From assembly GCA_024231375.1 (NCBI GenBank), contig JAAEQP010001755.1, positions 1 to 23,996 of the forward strand: a DNA stretch of 23,996 bases, read 5' to 3'. How positions within the stretch are numbered: the first letter of the stretch is position 1; every line of letters starts with the position of its first letter. Source of the DNA: a bacterium (GTDB taxonomy: Bacteria > Hydrogenedentota > Hydrogenedentia > Hydrogenedentiales > SLHB01). Below the pieces are notes generated by a model that saw only the letters and a list, made by a program, of their open reading frames with translations, was not told the DNA's origin and did no database searches. Positions 1 to 6,907 of the stretch are shown piece after piece. Both the position numbers and the translations under genes were made by a program.

Positions 1-34
1 AGGGCGCACTACGAACGCGGAAGGGTCAGGAGCA

Positions 35-934
35 TTACCGCACGAACCAGCGGACGCCGTAGTGGCTTGGGATGTCCTCGAAGGATAGGGCATAGGGGTC
101 GCAGCGGCGATAGACCACGTGGCCGTCGGTGCGGACCATGAGCCAACCGAAGTCCCAGGCGTTGGTCGAATAGGCCATGGGGATGGCTGGGCGCACGCGT
201 ACGATGGGATGGGAACCGACCATGAAGAGGCGCTGCTCCGTGTAATAGTAGCCGGGTCCCACCTCGACGAAGACTTCGTGGTCAAGCGCGGGCTCTGGGC
301 CATCAGCCAGGTCGGCGCACAGTCCCTGTATCCCGACCTTCATGGCGTACCCGTCCCGGAACGCCTCGATCAGATCGTCCAGCGAACCGCCTGTCACCGA
401 GCCTTGGGCATCGTGTGAAAGGACCTCGCACCACGTGTCCGACACGCAGAACCGGTATGCCCCGAAGTCATAGACGAAGTTGGTGCTGGGCGCGTTGGTG
501 TCGGCATCCCAACTAGAGTGGATGTGGTACTTGGGCATGTTCGGTTCCGCTACGGGCGGGGAAGCGCCCGGTTGCCCGCTTGCGGGCGGTCCGTCCAGGT
601 GCGGGCGTGCGATTGCCTGACGGCCGTCCTGGTTGTACAGGAAGAACGACATGGACGGTCGCGGTCCGAAACCTTCCGGGAGTTCGATGGGTTGCCGTAG
701 GGTCATGATTCCCGTGGACCAGGCTTGGTCGATGAGGTACGTAACCCGGAACTCGGATACTTCCTGGATGAGTTCGGGGTTGTCCGAGTCGGTATCGATA
801 TGCTCGTTGTGAGCGAATTCCGTGTAGATGCGCAGGTCCGCGCCGCGCCCAATGGCCGCGCACAGGGCGTCCGTGCTTCCCGCCGTGAGGTTACGATCCG
901 TATCCAGTTCCAGTACCGATGACCACTCTGACAC
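35..934 (-). CDS. Conserved-looking protein of unknown function (299 aa)
   Basis: I do not recognise a characterised family. The protein has no signal peptide and no membrane segment, so it is probably cytoplasmic. It is rich in aromatic and acidic residues, with stretches such as DLRIYTEFAHNEHID, FRVTYLID and SMSFFLYNQDG in the N-terminal half, and HEVFVEVGPGYYYTEQRLF and WDFGWLMVRTDG near the C terminus. These look like a folded beta-rich domain rather than a spurious frame. The reading frame stays open far upstream, but I chose the GTG at 934 because GGGAGGGG lies about 6 bases before it, and because an extended -10 (TGGTATCAT) at 972-977 would overlap the ATG at 973. It is transcribed away from the endonuclease/oxidoreductase operon. 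Coding status is fairly sure; function is unknown. Confidence 0.75.
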   Translation of the reverse strand: MSEWSSVLELDTDRNLTAGSTDALCAAIGRGADLRIYTEFAHNEHIDTDSDNPELIQEVSEFRVTYLIDQAWSTGIMTLRQPIELPEGFGPRPSMSFFLYNQDGRQAIARPHLDGPPASGQPGASPPVAEPNMPKYHIHSSWDADTNAPSTNFVYDFGAYRFCVSDTWCEVLSHDAQGSVTGGSLDDLIEAFRDGYAMKVGIQGLCADLADGPEPALDHEVFVEVGPGYYYTEQRLFMVGSHPIVRVRPAIPMAYSTNAWDFGWLMVRTDGHVVYRRCDPYALSFEDIPSHYGVRWFVR

Positions 935-971
935 GTGATGCCCCTCCCGTTGATGTGCTTCCGAGAGTGGC

Positions 972-999
972 ATGATACCAGGACGGGTGGCCTTGGCAG
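972..999 (-). promoter_or_regulatory. Candidate sigma70-type promoter for the unknown minus-strand gene
   Basis: On the minus strand CTGCCA (994-999) and TATCAT (972-977) are separated by 16 bases, and the -10 is preceded by TG to give an extended -10 (TGGTATCAT). Transcription would start near 965, about 30 bases before the GTG at 934. Read by eye only. Confidence 0.4.
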
Positions 1000-1009
1000 T
1001 ACGACCGAA

Positions 1010-1038
1010 TTGCAGGCATCCGAAGACGCTGCTATTCT
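1010..1038 (+). promoter_or_regulatory. Candidate promoter for the EEP/oxidoreductase operon
   Basis: TTGCAG (1010-1015), a 17-base spacer and TATTCT (1033-1038) with an extended TG (TGCTATTCT). This precedes AAGGAAGG and the ATG at 1076. The -35 is a weak match. It is almost back-to-back with the minus-strand promoter at 972-999, so the two divergent units may share regulators. Confidence 0.4.
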
Positions 1039-1075
1039 CTTCGGCTGAGGTGATCGGAAAGGAAGGACTCCACCA

Positions 1076-1942
1076 ATGAGATATCGATGCATCGTGGCGA
1101 CGCTCCTGGTAACCGTAGCGGCGGGTGTGTTCGCGGATGCCGCCGATACGGTCCGCGTGATGTCGTACAACATTCATCACGCGGAGGGGACAGACGGCGT
1201 GTTGGACGTGGACCGGATTGTGGACGTGATTAAGGGCCAGGACCCGGACATTGTCTGTTTGCAGGAGGTGGACCAGGGGTGCGGACGGACGCGGGGGCTG
1301 GACTTGCCTGCGCTGCTGTCCGAGAAGCTCGACATGCGCGTCGTGTACGGTCCTAACATCGATCACGACGGCGGCAAGTACGGCAACGCCACGCTGACGC
1401 GGTACGAGGTCGTGGCGAACGAGAACGTGCCGCTTCTGACGCCCGAAGGCAAGGAGCAACGGGGGTGCCTTCGCACGGACCTGAGCATCGACGGCACGGT
1501 CGTCGCAGTATTCAACACGCATCTTGGCTTGTCGGCCGCGGAACGGTTACCCCAGGCCAAAGCCATCTTCGACCGTCTGCCTCACGGACCGGCCATTGTG
1601 TGTGGCGATCTGAACGAAACCGTGGATGGGGAAGGGGTACGGCTCCTGCTGGGCAGGCTGACCGACTCATACGAAGAGATCACCGGAAAGCCCACGGCCA
1701 CCATTGGTCAGGGAAACCGAGCGAAGCGCATCGATTTTGTTCTGGTATCCGCCCGCTTACATGTTCTATCATCCCACATCGTTGCCGGGCCGGAAGCGCT
1801 GGTCGCATCCGATCATCTGCCGTTCATCGCCGAAATCGGCGTGGGGGAGCAGCCCCGGACCGACATCCGGCGCAGAGACGCCGAAACCAGCACCTCATGT
1901 GACATTGGCCAGGGACAACCGTCGGAAGGAATCCAGGAATGA
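1076..1942 (+). CDS. Secreted endonuclease/exonuclease/phosphatase-fold hydrolase (288 aa)
   Basis: This is an EEP-fold (DNase I-like) metal-dependent phosphoesterase. The N terminus (about 1-22, MRYRCIVATLLVTVAAGVFADA) is a signal peptide, so it probably acts in the periplasm or outside. The catalytic series is complete: Asn32 in SYNIHH, Glu64 in LQEVD, His149 in NTHLG, Asp178 and Asn180 in GDLNE, Asp220 in RIDFV, and Asp246-His247 in SDHLPF. The last 30 residues are low complexity and run into the next gene. The ATG at 1076 follows AAGGAAGG at a suitable distance. It overlaps the oxidoreductase by 4 bp (ATGA), so the two are co-translated. Substrate cannot be told from sequence; secreted family members can cleave nucleic acids, sphingomyelin or inositol phosphates. 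Family is sure, substrate is not. Confidence 0.93.
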   Translation: MRYRCIVATLLVTVAAGVFADAADTVRVMSYNIHHAEGTDGVLDVDRIVDVIKGQDPDIVCLQEVDQGCGRTRGLDLPALLSEKLDMRVVYGPNIDHDGGKYGNATLTRYEVVANENVPLLTPEGKEQRGCLRTDLSIDGTVVAVFNTHLGLSAAERLPQAKAIFDRLPHGPAIVCGDLNETVDGEGVRLLLGRLTDSYEEITGKPTATIGQGNRAKRIDFVLVSARLHVLSSHIVAGPEALVASDHLPFIAEIGVGEQPRTDIRRRDAETSTSCDIGQGQPSEGIQE

Positions 1943-2994
1943 GCAAGAAGAAGCTGAGAGTCGGACTGATCGGGGCAGGTGGAATCGCAACGGCTTGCCA
2001 TTTGCCGAACTGGAAAGAGCTGGCCGAAGAAGGCCGGGTTGAGCTTGTGGCGGTGTGCGACATCATCAAAGAGCGCGCCCACGAGAACGCCGAGAAGTTT
2101 GGTGGGAAGCCCTATCTCAGCTACAAGAAGATGCTCAAGGAGAACGAGTTCGACATCGTCGACATCTGCACGCAGAACCGGCTCCATTGTCCGATGACGG
2201 TCGATGCCCTGGCCGCGGGCAACAATGTCCTCGTCGAGAAGCCCATGGCCATGAACACCAGAGAGTGCGAGAAGATGATCGCGGCCGCCAAGAAGGCGAA
2301 GACCAAGCTGATGGTGGCTCAGCACATGCGGTTCGAGACCGAACACGAGAAGCTGAAGGCGGTCATTGACCGCGGCGAACTCGGTGAGATCTACACGGGC
2401 AACGCGGTCTATCTGCGGCGCCGCGGCATCCCCGGTTGGGGCAAGTTCCACATCAAACGCGAATCCCTTGGCGGACCGCTGATCGACATCGGCGTTCACG
2501 TGATGGACCTGTGCGTTTGGTTGATGGGATGTCCGAAACCTGTCGCCGCGTCGGGTAAGGTCTACCGCAAGTTCGGCGATCGGAAAGATCTCGTGAACTG
2601 CTGGGGCACGCCTTACCCGCCGAAGGAATTCGACGTGGAAGACCACGCCATTGCTATGGTTCGGTTCGAAGGCGGCAAGACGATGAACGTGGAAGTGTCG
2701 TGGGCGGCGAACATCCCGGAAGAGCGCCATGGCGTGTCCGTGTTAGGCGACAAGGCGGGTGTGGGCACGAATCCGCTTGGCGTGTTCAGCTACCAGGACG
2801 GGACCCTCACGTCGAAGAAGTTCGACTGGATGGAGAAGGAAGAGGGACACCGGATGGAGATCCGGCATTTCACCGAATGCCTTGAGAAGAACAAGCCCGT
2901 TAGGGTACAGCCAGTCGAATCGCTGCGTATCCAGAAGATTATCGACGCTATCTACGAGTCGTCGAAGAAGAACCGGGAGATCCCGATCAAGTAG
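1939..2994 (+). CDS. Gfo/Idh/MocA family NAD(P)-dependent oxidoreductase (351 aa)
   Basis: Members of this family oxidise or reduce hydroxyl/keto groups of sugars and inositols with NAD(P). The N-terminal Rossmann fold carries GAGGIA (residues 12-17). The family hallmark EKP is at 100-102 (LVEKPMAMN), followed by the C-terminal alpha/beta domain with GGPLIDIGVHVMDL, where Asp183 and His187 correspond to the usual active-site pair. Length is normal and no signal peptide is present, so it is cytoplasmic. The start overlaps the previous stop (ATGA) and AGGA lies just upstream. A strong stem-loop terminator follows 30 bases after the stop, so the operon has two genes. The pairing suggests use of a phosphorylated sugar or inositol compound, but the substrate is a guess. 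Confidence 0.95.
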   Translation: MSKKKLRVGLIGAGGIATACHLPNWKELAEEGRVELVAVCDIIKERAHENAEKFGGKPYLSYKKMLKENEFDIVDICTQNRLHCPMTVDALAAGNNVLVEKPMAMNTRECEKMIAAAKKAKTKLMVAQHMRFETEHEKLKAVIDRGELGEIYTGNAVYLRRRGIPGWGKFHIKRESLGGPLIDIGVHVMDLCVWLMGCPKPVAASGKVYRKFGDRKDLVNCWGTPYPPKEFDVEDHAIAMVRFEGGKTMNVEVSWAANIPEERHGVSVLGDKAGVGTNPLGVFSYQDGTLTSKKFDWMEKEEGHRMEIRHFTECLEKNKPVRVQPVESLRIQKIIDAIYESSKKNREIPIK

Positions 2995-3024
2995 CGGCGG
3001 ATCTTTCTGAGATTCTACAAGACA

Positions 3025-3066
3025 CGAGCCGTGGAGCAGGTCTGGCCGCTCCACGGCTCGGTTTGT
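3025..3066 (+). terminator. Rho-independent terminator of the EEP/oxidoreductase operon
   Basis: A perfect 12-bp inverted repeat (CGAGCCGTGGAG at 3025-3036 and its complement at 3049-3060) with a 12-base loop is followed by the T-rich GTTTGTT. It lies 30 bases after the oxidoreductase stop. Confidence 0.85.
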
Positions 3067-3201
3067 TCCTAACCGGATCTTGCCTCCGGAGAGGCCGTCT
3101 TGACGTCTGTCGGGATTGGGACGCCCACAATGTTCCCGGTCGAAGCATGACTTCGTGTTTCGAAGAGGTCCTTCAGACATGACGCAGTAGCGGACCTGTT
3201 G

Positions 3202-3230
3202 TTGCGCATTCCGAGGAAATGGCTTAGACT
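3202..3230 (+). promoter_or_regulatory. Weak candidate promoter for the beta-helix lipoprotein gene
   Basis: TTGCGC (3202-3207), a 17-base spacer and TAGACT (3225-3230), about 75 bases before the chosen ATG. Both hexamers are partial matches. Confidence 0.3.
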
Positions 3231-3306
3231 CGGTGGGAATCGGACCGTGGTAGTTGCGAGGGCGGTTGTGTGGGGAAGGTTGGATCGCATCGGGAGGGAT
3301 CATCAA

Positions 3307-4629
3307 ATGTTCTTGAGGACTGCATTCAAGCGCACATTCAACGGAAGGTCCATCGCGCTCACCTGCGTGGCGGCCTTGGCTGTTCTCGGGTGTCCGGGAG
3401 TGGCGCCTGTGGTCATCTACGTGAATACCGCCGCACACGCAGCCCCTGCCTCACAGGATGGACTGTCGTGGGGGACTGCGTTCGACACCATTCAGGAAGG
3501 CTTAGACACGGCCGATGCGGCCGGAGGCGGTGAGGTCTGGGTCGCTCGGGGAATCTACGATGAGGAACGTCCGGACGATCCGGACGGCTCGTTGGTCATG
3601 AGGCCTGGCGTGGATCTGTACGGAGGCTTCCTTGGCATCGAAGTGCTACGGACATGCCGCGACTGGGAGGAGAATGGGACTGTCATCGATGGAGCAAACG
3701 GTCTTGTCACGAAAGCGAGTTCGAATGCGTACCACGTCGTCAAGGGGGCGAACGACGCCACCCTGGACGGCTTCTCCATCGTCGGCGGCGACAGTTCCGG
3801 TGCATCAGGCGAACCACAGATCCTGGGAGCCGGCATGTACAACAATTCCGCCTCGCCTGTAGTCGAGAACTGCGTGTTCTGGGGCAATCACGCCGTATCA
3901 GCCGGTGGCGGCATGTTCAACGACGCTTCTTCCCCCACCGTTACGAACTGCACGTTTGAGAGCAACATCGGTGTCGGTGCCGGTGGGGGCATGTACAACG
4001 ACGCTTCTTCCCCCACTCTTACGCGTTGCATCTTCACGAACAACTCCGCCGCCGGCGTCGGTGGTGGAATGTACAATGGCACTGGTTCTTCGACCGTCGT
4101 CACACATACCACCTTCATGAGGAATCAGGCAGCCGGCAGCGGCGGCACAATCTCCAACGATAGCTCTTCCTTCACCCTCACAAACTGCATTGTCGCGTAT
4201 GGTCTCGCCTGGGGTGCAGGTGGCGGCATGGCGAACGGTTCATCTTCGGTGGCGATCACGAACTGTACCTTCTACGGGAATTATGTCGCCGGCACCGGCG
4301 GGGCAGTAAGCGATGACGGAACTGACACGACGATCGTCAATTCCGTCTTCTGGAACAACAAATCAAGCGGGACGGACGATGAGATCCCCGCAGGAGTGGC
4401 GGACGTAACGTTCAGTTGCGTGGCTGGGGGATATGCCGGGGACGGGAACACGGCGGCTGATCCGTTGTTCACCGATGAGTTCAACAGCGATTTTCGGCTG
4501 GCGTCAGGGTCTCCCTGCGCCGATACGGGAACCGCCGCGGGCGCTCCGTCTGACGACATCCGCGGCGCCAGTCGACCGCGGGGGTCCGGCTACGACATGG
4601 GAGCCTACGAACGGCAGTCGCTCTTCTAA
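3307..4629 (+). CDS. Right-handed parallel beta-helix repeat lipoprotein (440 aa)
   Basis: This is an exported surface or periplasmic protein built from beta-helix coils. The N terminus has basic residues, a hydrophobic stretch and a possible lipobox V-L-G-C ending at Cys29. A region of polysaccharide-lyase-like style (VIYVN...DGLSWGTAFDTIQEGL) follows at about 36-70. From about residue 175 there are repeats of the type GGGMYN-x-SSPT-hT-NC-x-F-x-N, resembling chlamydial polymorphic outer-membrane repeats. Asn-Cys ladders (ENCVF, TNCTF, TNCTF) are typical of stacked turns. The C terminus ends with DIRGASRPRGSGYDMGAYE, a common ending of such choice-of-anchor proteins in this lineage. The ATG at 3307 follows GGGAGGGA; the frame is open upstream to 3199 but that stretch lacks a signal. 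No catalytic residues are evident, so adhesion or polysaccharide binding is inference only. Confidence 0.88.
   Translation: MFLRTAFKRTFNGRSIALTCVAALAVLGCPGVAPVVIYVNTAAHAAPASQDGLSWGTAFDTIQEGLDTADAAGGGEVWVARGIYDEERPDDPDGSLVMRPGVDLYGGFLGIEVLRTCRDWEENGTVIDGANGLVTKASSNAYHVVKGANDATLDGFSIVGGDSSGASGEPQILGAGMYNNSASPVVENCVFWGNHAVSAGGGMFNDASSPTVTNCTFESNIGVGAGGGMYNDASSPTLTRCIFTNNSAAGVGGGMYNGTGSSTVVTHTTFMRNQAAGSGGTISNDSSSFTLTNCIVAYGLAWGAGGGMANGSSSVAITNCTFYGNYVAGTGGAVSDDGTDTTIVNSVFWNNKSSGTDDEIPAGVADVTFSCVAGGYAGDGNTAADPLFTDEFNSDFRLASGSPCADTGTAAGAPSDDIRGASRPRGSGYDMGAYERQSLF
3901..4137 (+). repeat. Tandem 78-bp coding repeats in the beta-helix gene
   Basis: Three consecutive units start at 3901, 3979 and 4057. 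Each encodes one 26-residue coil (27 in the third). Units 1 and 2 are nearly identical over about 40 bases, including CAACGACGCTTCTTCCCCCA, which points to recent intragenic duplication or conversion. Later coils continue with more divergence. Confidence 0.8.
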
Positions 4630-4703
4630 GCCGCGACTCGCGCAGCCTGAGTATCTTCGTCTAGCTCATTGGCGCTGCCTGAGGGGACATGTTGCGTCCG
4701 AAA

Positions 4704-4718
4704 CCGCGTGCTACGCGG
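4704..4718 (-). terminator. Possible short terminator of the response regulator gene
   Basis: CCGCGT/ACGCGG form a 6-bp stem with a 3-base loop, followed on the minus strand by TTT. The stop codon (4711-4713) lies within the hairpin. The T-tract is short, so this is tentative. Confidence 0.35.
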
Positions 4719-5088
4719 GATTGGCCTTGGGGCCGAGGTGCTTCACCAACACGTCGCGCAGTTCCTGGACCATGTGGCGTTTGGGCAGATGGCCGTTTGC
4801 GCCGATGGTCTCCAACCGGCGCTTGTCGACGTCCGCGCTTGTCAGAAACACGATGGGGAGATTCGGGTCTATGTCGGGGTCTTTACGGATCTTTTCGCAG
4901 GCCTCGTATCCATTGAAGACCGGCATCATCACGTCGAGGAACACCATATCGAGATCCTCGGCCAGTGCTTTTTCGTATGCCTCTAGACCGTCGGCCGCGA
5001 AAATGACCTCGTGGCCTTCCCCGGCCAGTGCCGCGGCCATCACTTCGGTCGAGGACGCATCGTCGTCAGCGAGTAGTATTCGTGCCAT
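4711..5088 (-). CDS. Single-domain response regulator (CheY/Spo0F-like receiver, 125 aa)
   Basis: A stand-alone phosphoreceiver that accepts a phosphoryl group from a histidine kinase and signals by protein contact. The acidic pocket is Asp8-Asp9-Asp10 (LLADDD), the phospho-acceptor is Asp52 (VFLDVMMP), the switch Thr is Thr83 (FLTSA), and the conserved Lys is Lys103 in LPKR, where KP is usual. There is no output domain after about residue 118. I chose the ATG at 5088, not the upstream in-frame one at 5139, because GAAGGAG lies 8 bases before it and a perfect TATAAT sits at 5110-5115 inside the longer version. No kinase is adjacent; it is convergent with the beta-helix gene. The nearest candidate partner is the HATPase-receiver protein 6 kb away, but that link is a guess. 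Confidence 0.93.
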   Translation of the reverse strand: MARILLADDDASSTEVMAAALAGEGHEVIFAADGLEAYEKALAEDLDMVFLDVMMPVFNGYEACEKIRKDPDIDPNLPIVFLTSADVDKRRLETIGANGHLPKRHMVQELRDVLVKHLGPKANPA

Positions 5089-5109
5089 GATTGCTTCTCC
5101 TTCGGGAGG

Positions 5110-5138
5110 ATTATAGCGCGGCGGTACCCGGATCTCCA
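5110..5138 (-). promoter_or_regulatory. Promoter of the response regulator gene
   Basis: Minus strand TGGAGA (5133-5138), a 17-base spacer and a perfect TATAAT (5110-5115). Transcription would begin about 15 bases before the ATG, leaving only a Shine-Dalgarno leader. Confidence 0.6.
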
Positions 5139-5155
5139 CCGGATGCGCGGAAATC

Positions 5156-5184
5156 TTGACATGCCGTGCGACGGTCCCTAGAAT
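5156..5184 (+). promoter_or_regulatory. Strong sigma70-type promoter for the STN-domain protein
   Basis: Consensus TTGACA (5156-5161), a 17-base spacer and TAGAAT (5179-5184). The leader of about 108 bases contains a 6-bp hairpin (CCGTCT at 5212-5217 with AGACGG at 5224-5229). Confidence 0.7.
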
Positions 5185-5298
5185 CGCCCGGTACGTTGCT
5201 TGGGCTAGATCCCGTCTTCACCGAGACGGTGGTCCGTATACGGCAGTGACGTTAGCCTGGAAGTGAAGAGCATGGCCGCCGGAGGAGAGGGAAGGCCC

Positions 5299-6066
5299 AT
5301 GCACATCCGTCTGGTTGCGGTGTTGGGGGTACTCTGTGCCTATGGGGTGTCGGCACAGGACGTGACCGCTGCGCCAGCCATCGACGAGCCGCCTCGAGCC
5401 GATGCCGGGGATGTGCTTGTGTTGCTAAACGGACGTATCCTGGAGGGATTCCAGATCGTGCGAGTGGGGGCTTATGCCTACGTGGTGGAGTTCGCCGAAG
5501 GCGTCACGGTCGACATCCCGCGAAGGCAGGTAGAGTCGGTGGTGTTCGATGAGGTCGATCTGCCTCGGGGCCGCGCCGCGCCCCCCCGTGAACCGTCCAC
5601 GCCTCCGCGTTGGATAGAGGGGGAACGGGTCCCCAAACGAATCTCCGACCAACTCAGTGTGCCGTTGGCCGCTCCGGACAGTCCCCGACTCCTGTACAAA
5701 GGACAACCCCTTGACGCGGTGATTCGGGATGTCTCGAGGCGGACCGGGGTGACGATGGTGTACGACAAAGGGCTGGGCAAGCTTCCCGCAGAACAGCGCG
5801 TATGGCCGTCAAGTGTTGCGCCCGGCACCACACTCCTCTCGCTGCTAGAACATGATCTCCGGCGGCTCGCGGAGGTCGACTGGACCTATTCGCAGGGTCG
5901 CATCGTGATATACCGCCGACAGGATCAAGGACGGGGGAAGGGCAAGGCTATGCCGCATGTGCCAAAGCCTTCGCGGCAGGAAGAGCACATCACTACCGAC
6001 GTGGCTCCGGAATCCACGGGAAGGAATGAAGACAGCGGGAACCCGAAGGAATCTCCCGCCGAATGA
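5299..6066 (+). CDS. Secreted protein with an STN-like (secretin/TonB short N-terminal) domain, 255 aa
   Basis: An exported protein of unknown exact role. Residues 1-19 are a signal peptide (MHIRLVAVLGVLCAYGVSA). Residues about 38-85 form a small beta-rich unit (LVLLNGRILEGFQIVRVGAY...VDIPRRQVESVVFDE) of the kind often found in secreted proteins of planctomycete-like bacteria. After a Pro-rich linker, residues about 130-206 (LLYKGQPLDAVIRDVSRRTG... to GRIVIYR) resemble the STN domain of secretins and TonB receptors: LDAVIRDVSRRTGVTMVYD matches its first helix and strand. The last 45 residues are polar and disordered. ATG 5299 follows GGAGAGGGAAGG; the upstream in-frame start at 5263 would bury the signal peptide. 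It could be a pilotin-like or scaffold partner of an envelope machine; no secretin gene is in the window. The STN assignment is by pattern only. Confidence 0.82.
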   Translation: MHIRLVAVLGVLCAYGVSAQDVTAAPAIDEPPRADAGDVLVLLNGRILEGFQIVRVGAYAYVVEFAEGVTVDIPRRQVESVVFDEVDLPRGRAAPPREPSTPPRWIEGERVPKRISDQLSVPLAAPDSPRLLYKGQPLDAVIRDVSRRTGVTMVYDKGLGKLPAEQRVWPSSVAPGTTLLSLLEHDLRRLAEVDWTYSQGRIVIYRRQDQGRGKGKAMPHVPKPSRQEEHITTDVAPESTGRNEDSGNPKESPAE

Positions 6067-6124
6067 GTGCAGGCGCGCTTACACGGCGAAAGCCTTGGCC
6101 GTGGAAGGATTGCAGGGGCTGACG

Positions 6125-6541
6125 TCAGTCCCTGCCGTCCCCTTTGTCGTCGGCATCAGCGGCGTCTTCGCCGTTGCCGTTGCCGAGCACGGCGTCCCCG
6201 TCCGTGGCAGTGTCGGGGACCATGTCGTCCTTGCCGTTCGATTTGTTGTCGTCACTGACGACATCGTCATCCTCGTCGTCGCCAAGTTCAGCCGCATCGC
6301 CGACGAGGGCTTCATCCTCGTCCAGAACCGGCTTTGGCTTGGCGACCGCGGTCGGACGAATCTTGTGGCGCTTTAACGAGGGCTTCTTCGCCGTCGGACT
6401 GTCCGGGGTGCCCCCACGCACGAGTTCGATTTCCTCAGCGTGGCTACTCCATTCGTCGCCGGGGCACCTGAACCCGTTCTTCTCGGCTCCCCACTCTGTG
6501 AAGCGCCTGCCACATTTGGGACATTCAAACTTCGCGGGCAT
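6125..6541 (-). CDS. Small zinc-ribbon protein with a long acidic tail (138 aa)
   Basis: The N-terminal 40 residues look like a metal-binding ribbon: Cys7-x2-Cys10 (CPKC), then Cys26 in RCPGDEW with His34 as a possible fourth ligand. A basic linker (about 51-70, KKPSLKRHKIRPTAVAKPKP) follows, then about 68 residues very rich in Asp, Glu and Gly, surely disordered. No signal peptide is present, so it is cytoplasmic. Two starts are possible: ATG at 6550 has GGA touching it, while ATG at 6541 has AAGGA about 9 bases upstream, so I prefer 6541. It is convergent with the STN-domain gene. Related FYDLN-type acidic zinc-ribbon proteins occur in other bacteria without known function. Nucleic-acid or protein binding is inference. 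Confidence 0.75.
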   Translation of the reverse strand: MPAKFECPKCGRRFTEWGAEKNGFRCPGDEWSSHAEEIELVRGGTPDSPTAKKPSLKRHKIRPTAVAKPKPVLDEDEALVGDAAELGDDEDDDVVSDDNKSNGKDDMVPDTATDGDAVLGNGNGEDAADADDKGDGRD

Positions 6542-6599
6542 AAGTGGCATTCCTTTCTCGTCGTTTCCGCACTCAGCGCTGTCAAGTGGTCGGGCGCAG

Positions 6600-6628
6600 A
6601 TTATAGCAGAAGACATGCGGAAAGGAAA
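6600..6628 (-). promoter_or_regulatory. Promoter of the zinc-ribbon gene
   Basis: Minus strand extended -10 TGCTATAAT (TATAAT at 6600-6605, perfect) with a weak -35 TTTCCT (6623-6628) at 17-base spacing. Leader about 50 bases. Confidence 0.55.
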
Positions 6629-6835
6629 CCCCGTTTCTTGTGACGTTCTATTTTCGTAAGTACCTAGGGAGCAGTGTCTTGCGCTTCGGTTCCCGCTGCC
6701 GGCTCGCGGCGGGGGCCGCATCGAGGTCCGATACACAGGGCGAGAGCCCGCAATGACCGGTGTTGTGGAGTGGCTCGGTCAGTGGTGCCTTTGGTTCTTG
6801 GCATGTCGTTTTCACGAGGCTGGTCCAATAGTCAC

Positions 6836-6864
6836 TTGCCTTTCCGAGGATTTCCTGACATAAT
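6836..6864 (+). promoter_or_regulatory. Promoter of the CoA-transferase gene
   Basis: TTGCCT (6836-6841), a 17-base spacer and CATAAT (6859-6864). The start would be near 6871, giving a leader of about 37 bases and fixing the ATG at 6908 as the translation start. Confidence 0.6.
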
Positions 6865-6907
6865 ACATGCCGGTAACGACACCGATGTCATTCGAGGAGA
6901 TGTCTTC

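Larger units (their letters stand above)
2995..3306 (+). other. Intergenic region, 312 bp
   Basis: It holds the terminator of the upstream operon (3025-3066) and a candidate promoter (3202-3230) for the beta-helix gene. I see no convincing small ORF. A run CGAAG-5-CTTCG-5-CGAAG at 3141-3165 could form two mutually exclusive 5-bp hairpins, but it is short. Confidence 0.6.
6542..6907. other. Divergent intergenic region, 366 bp
   Basis: It contains the promoter of the zinc-ribbon gene (6600-6628, minus) and of the CoA-transferase gene (6836-6864, plus). Between them, about 6630-6835, I see no ORF, repeat or strong hairpin. The CoA-transferase frame is open through part of this region, but the promoter lies inside it, so it is not coding. 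Confidence 0.6.

Noticed and set aside
935..1522. Upstream extension of the 35-934 minus-strand frame through the EEP gene
   Set aside because: It would overlap a solid EEP coding region. The extension is His/Arg-rich antisense-like sequence, and a Shine-Dalgarno with GTG at 934 gives a better start.
3141..3165. Alternating CGAAG/CTTCG/CGAAG possible switch hairpins
   Set aside because: Only 5-bp arms, placed upstream of the candidate promoter, so probably not in the leader; chance is likely.
6082..6103. CACGGC/GCCGTG hairpin between convergent genes as a terminator
   Set aside because: A 6-bp stem with a 10-base loop and no T-tract on either strand.
6674..6907. N-terminal extension of the CoA-transferase
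   Set aside because: A promoter lies inside it (6836-6864), the added residues resemble no CoA-transferase, and ATG 6908 has a good ribosome site.
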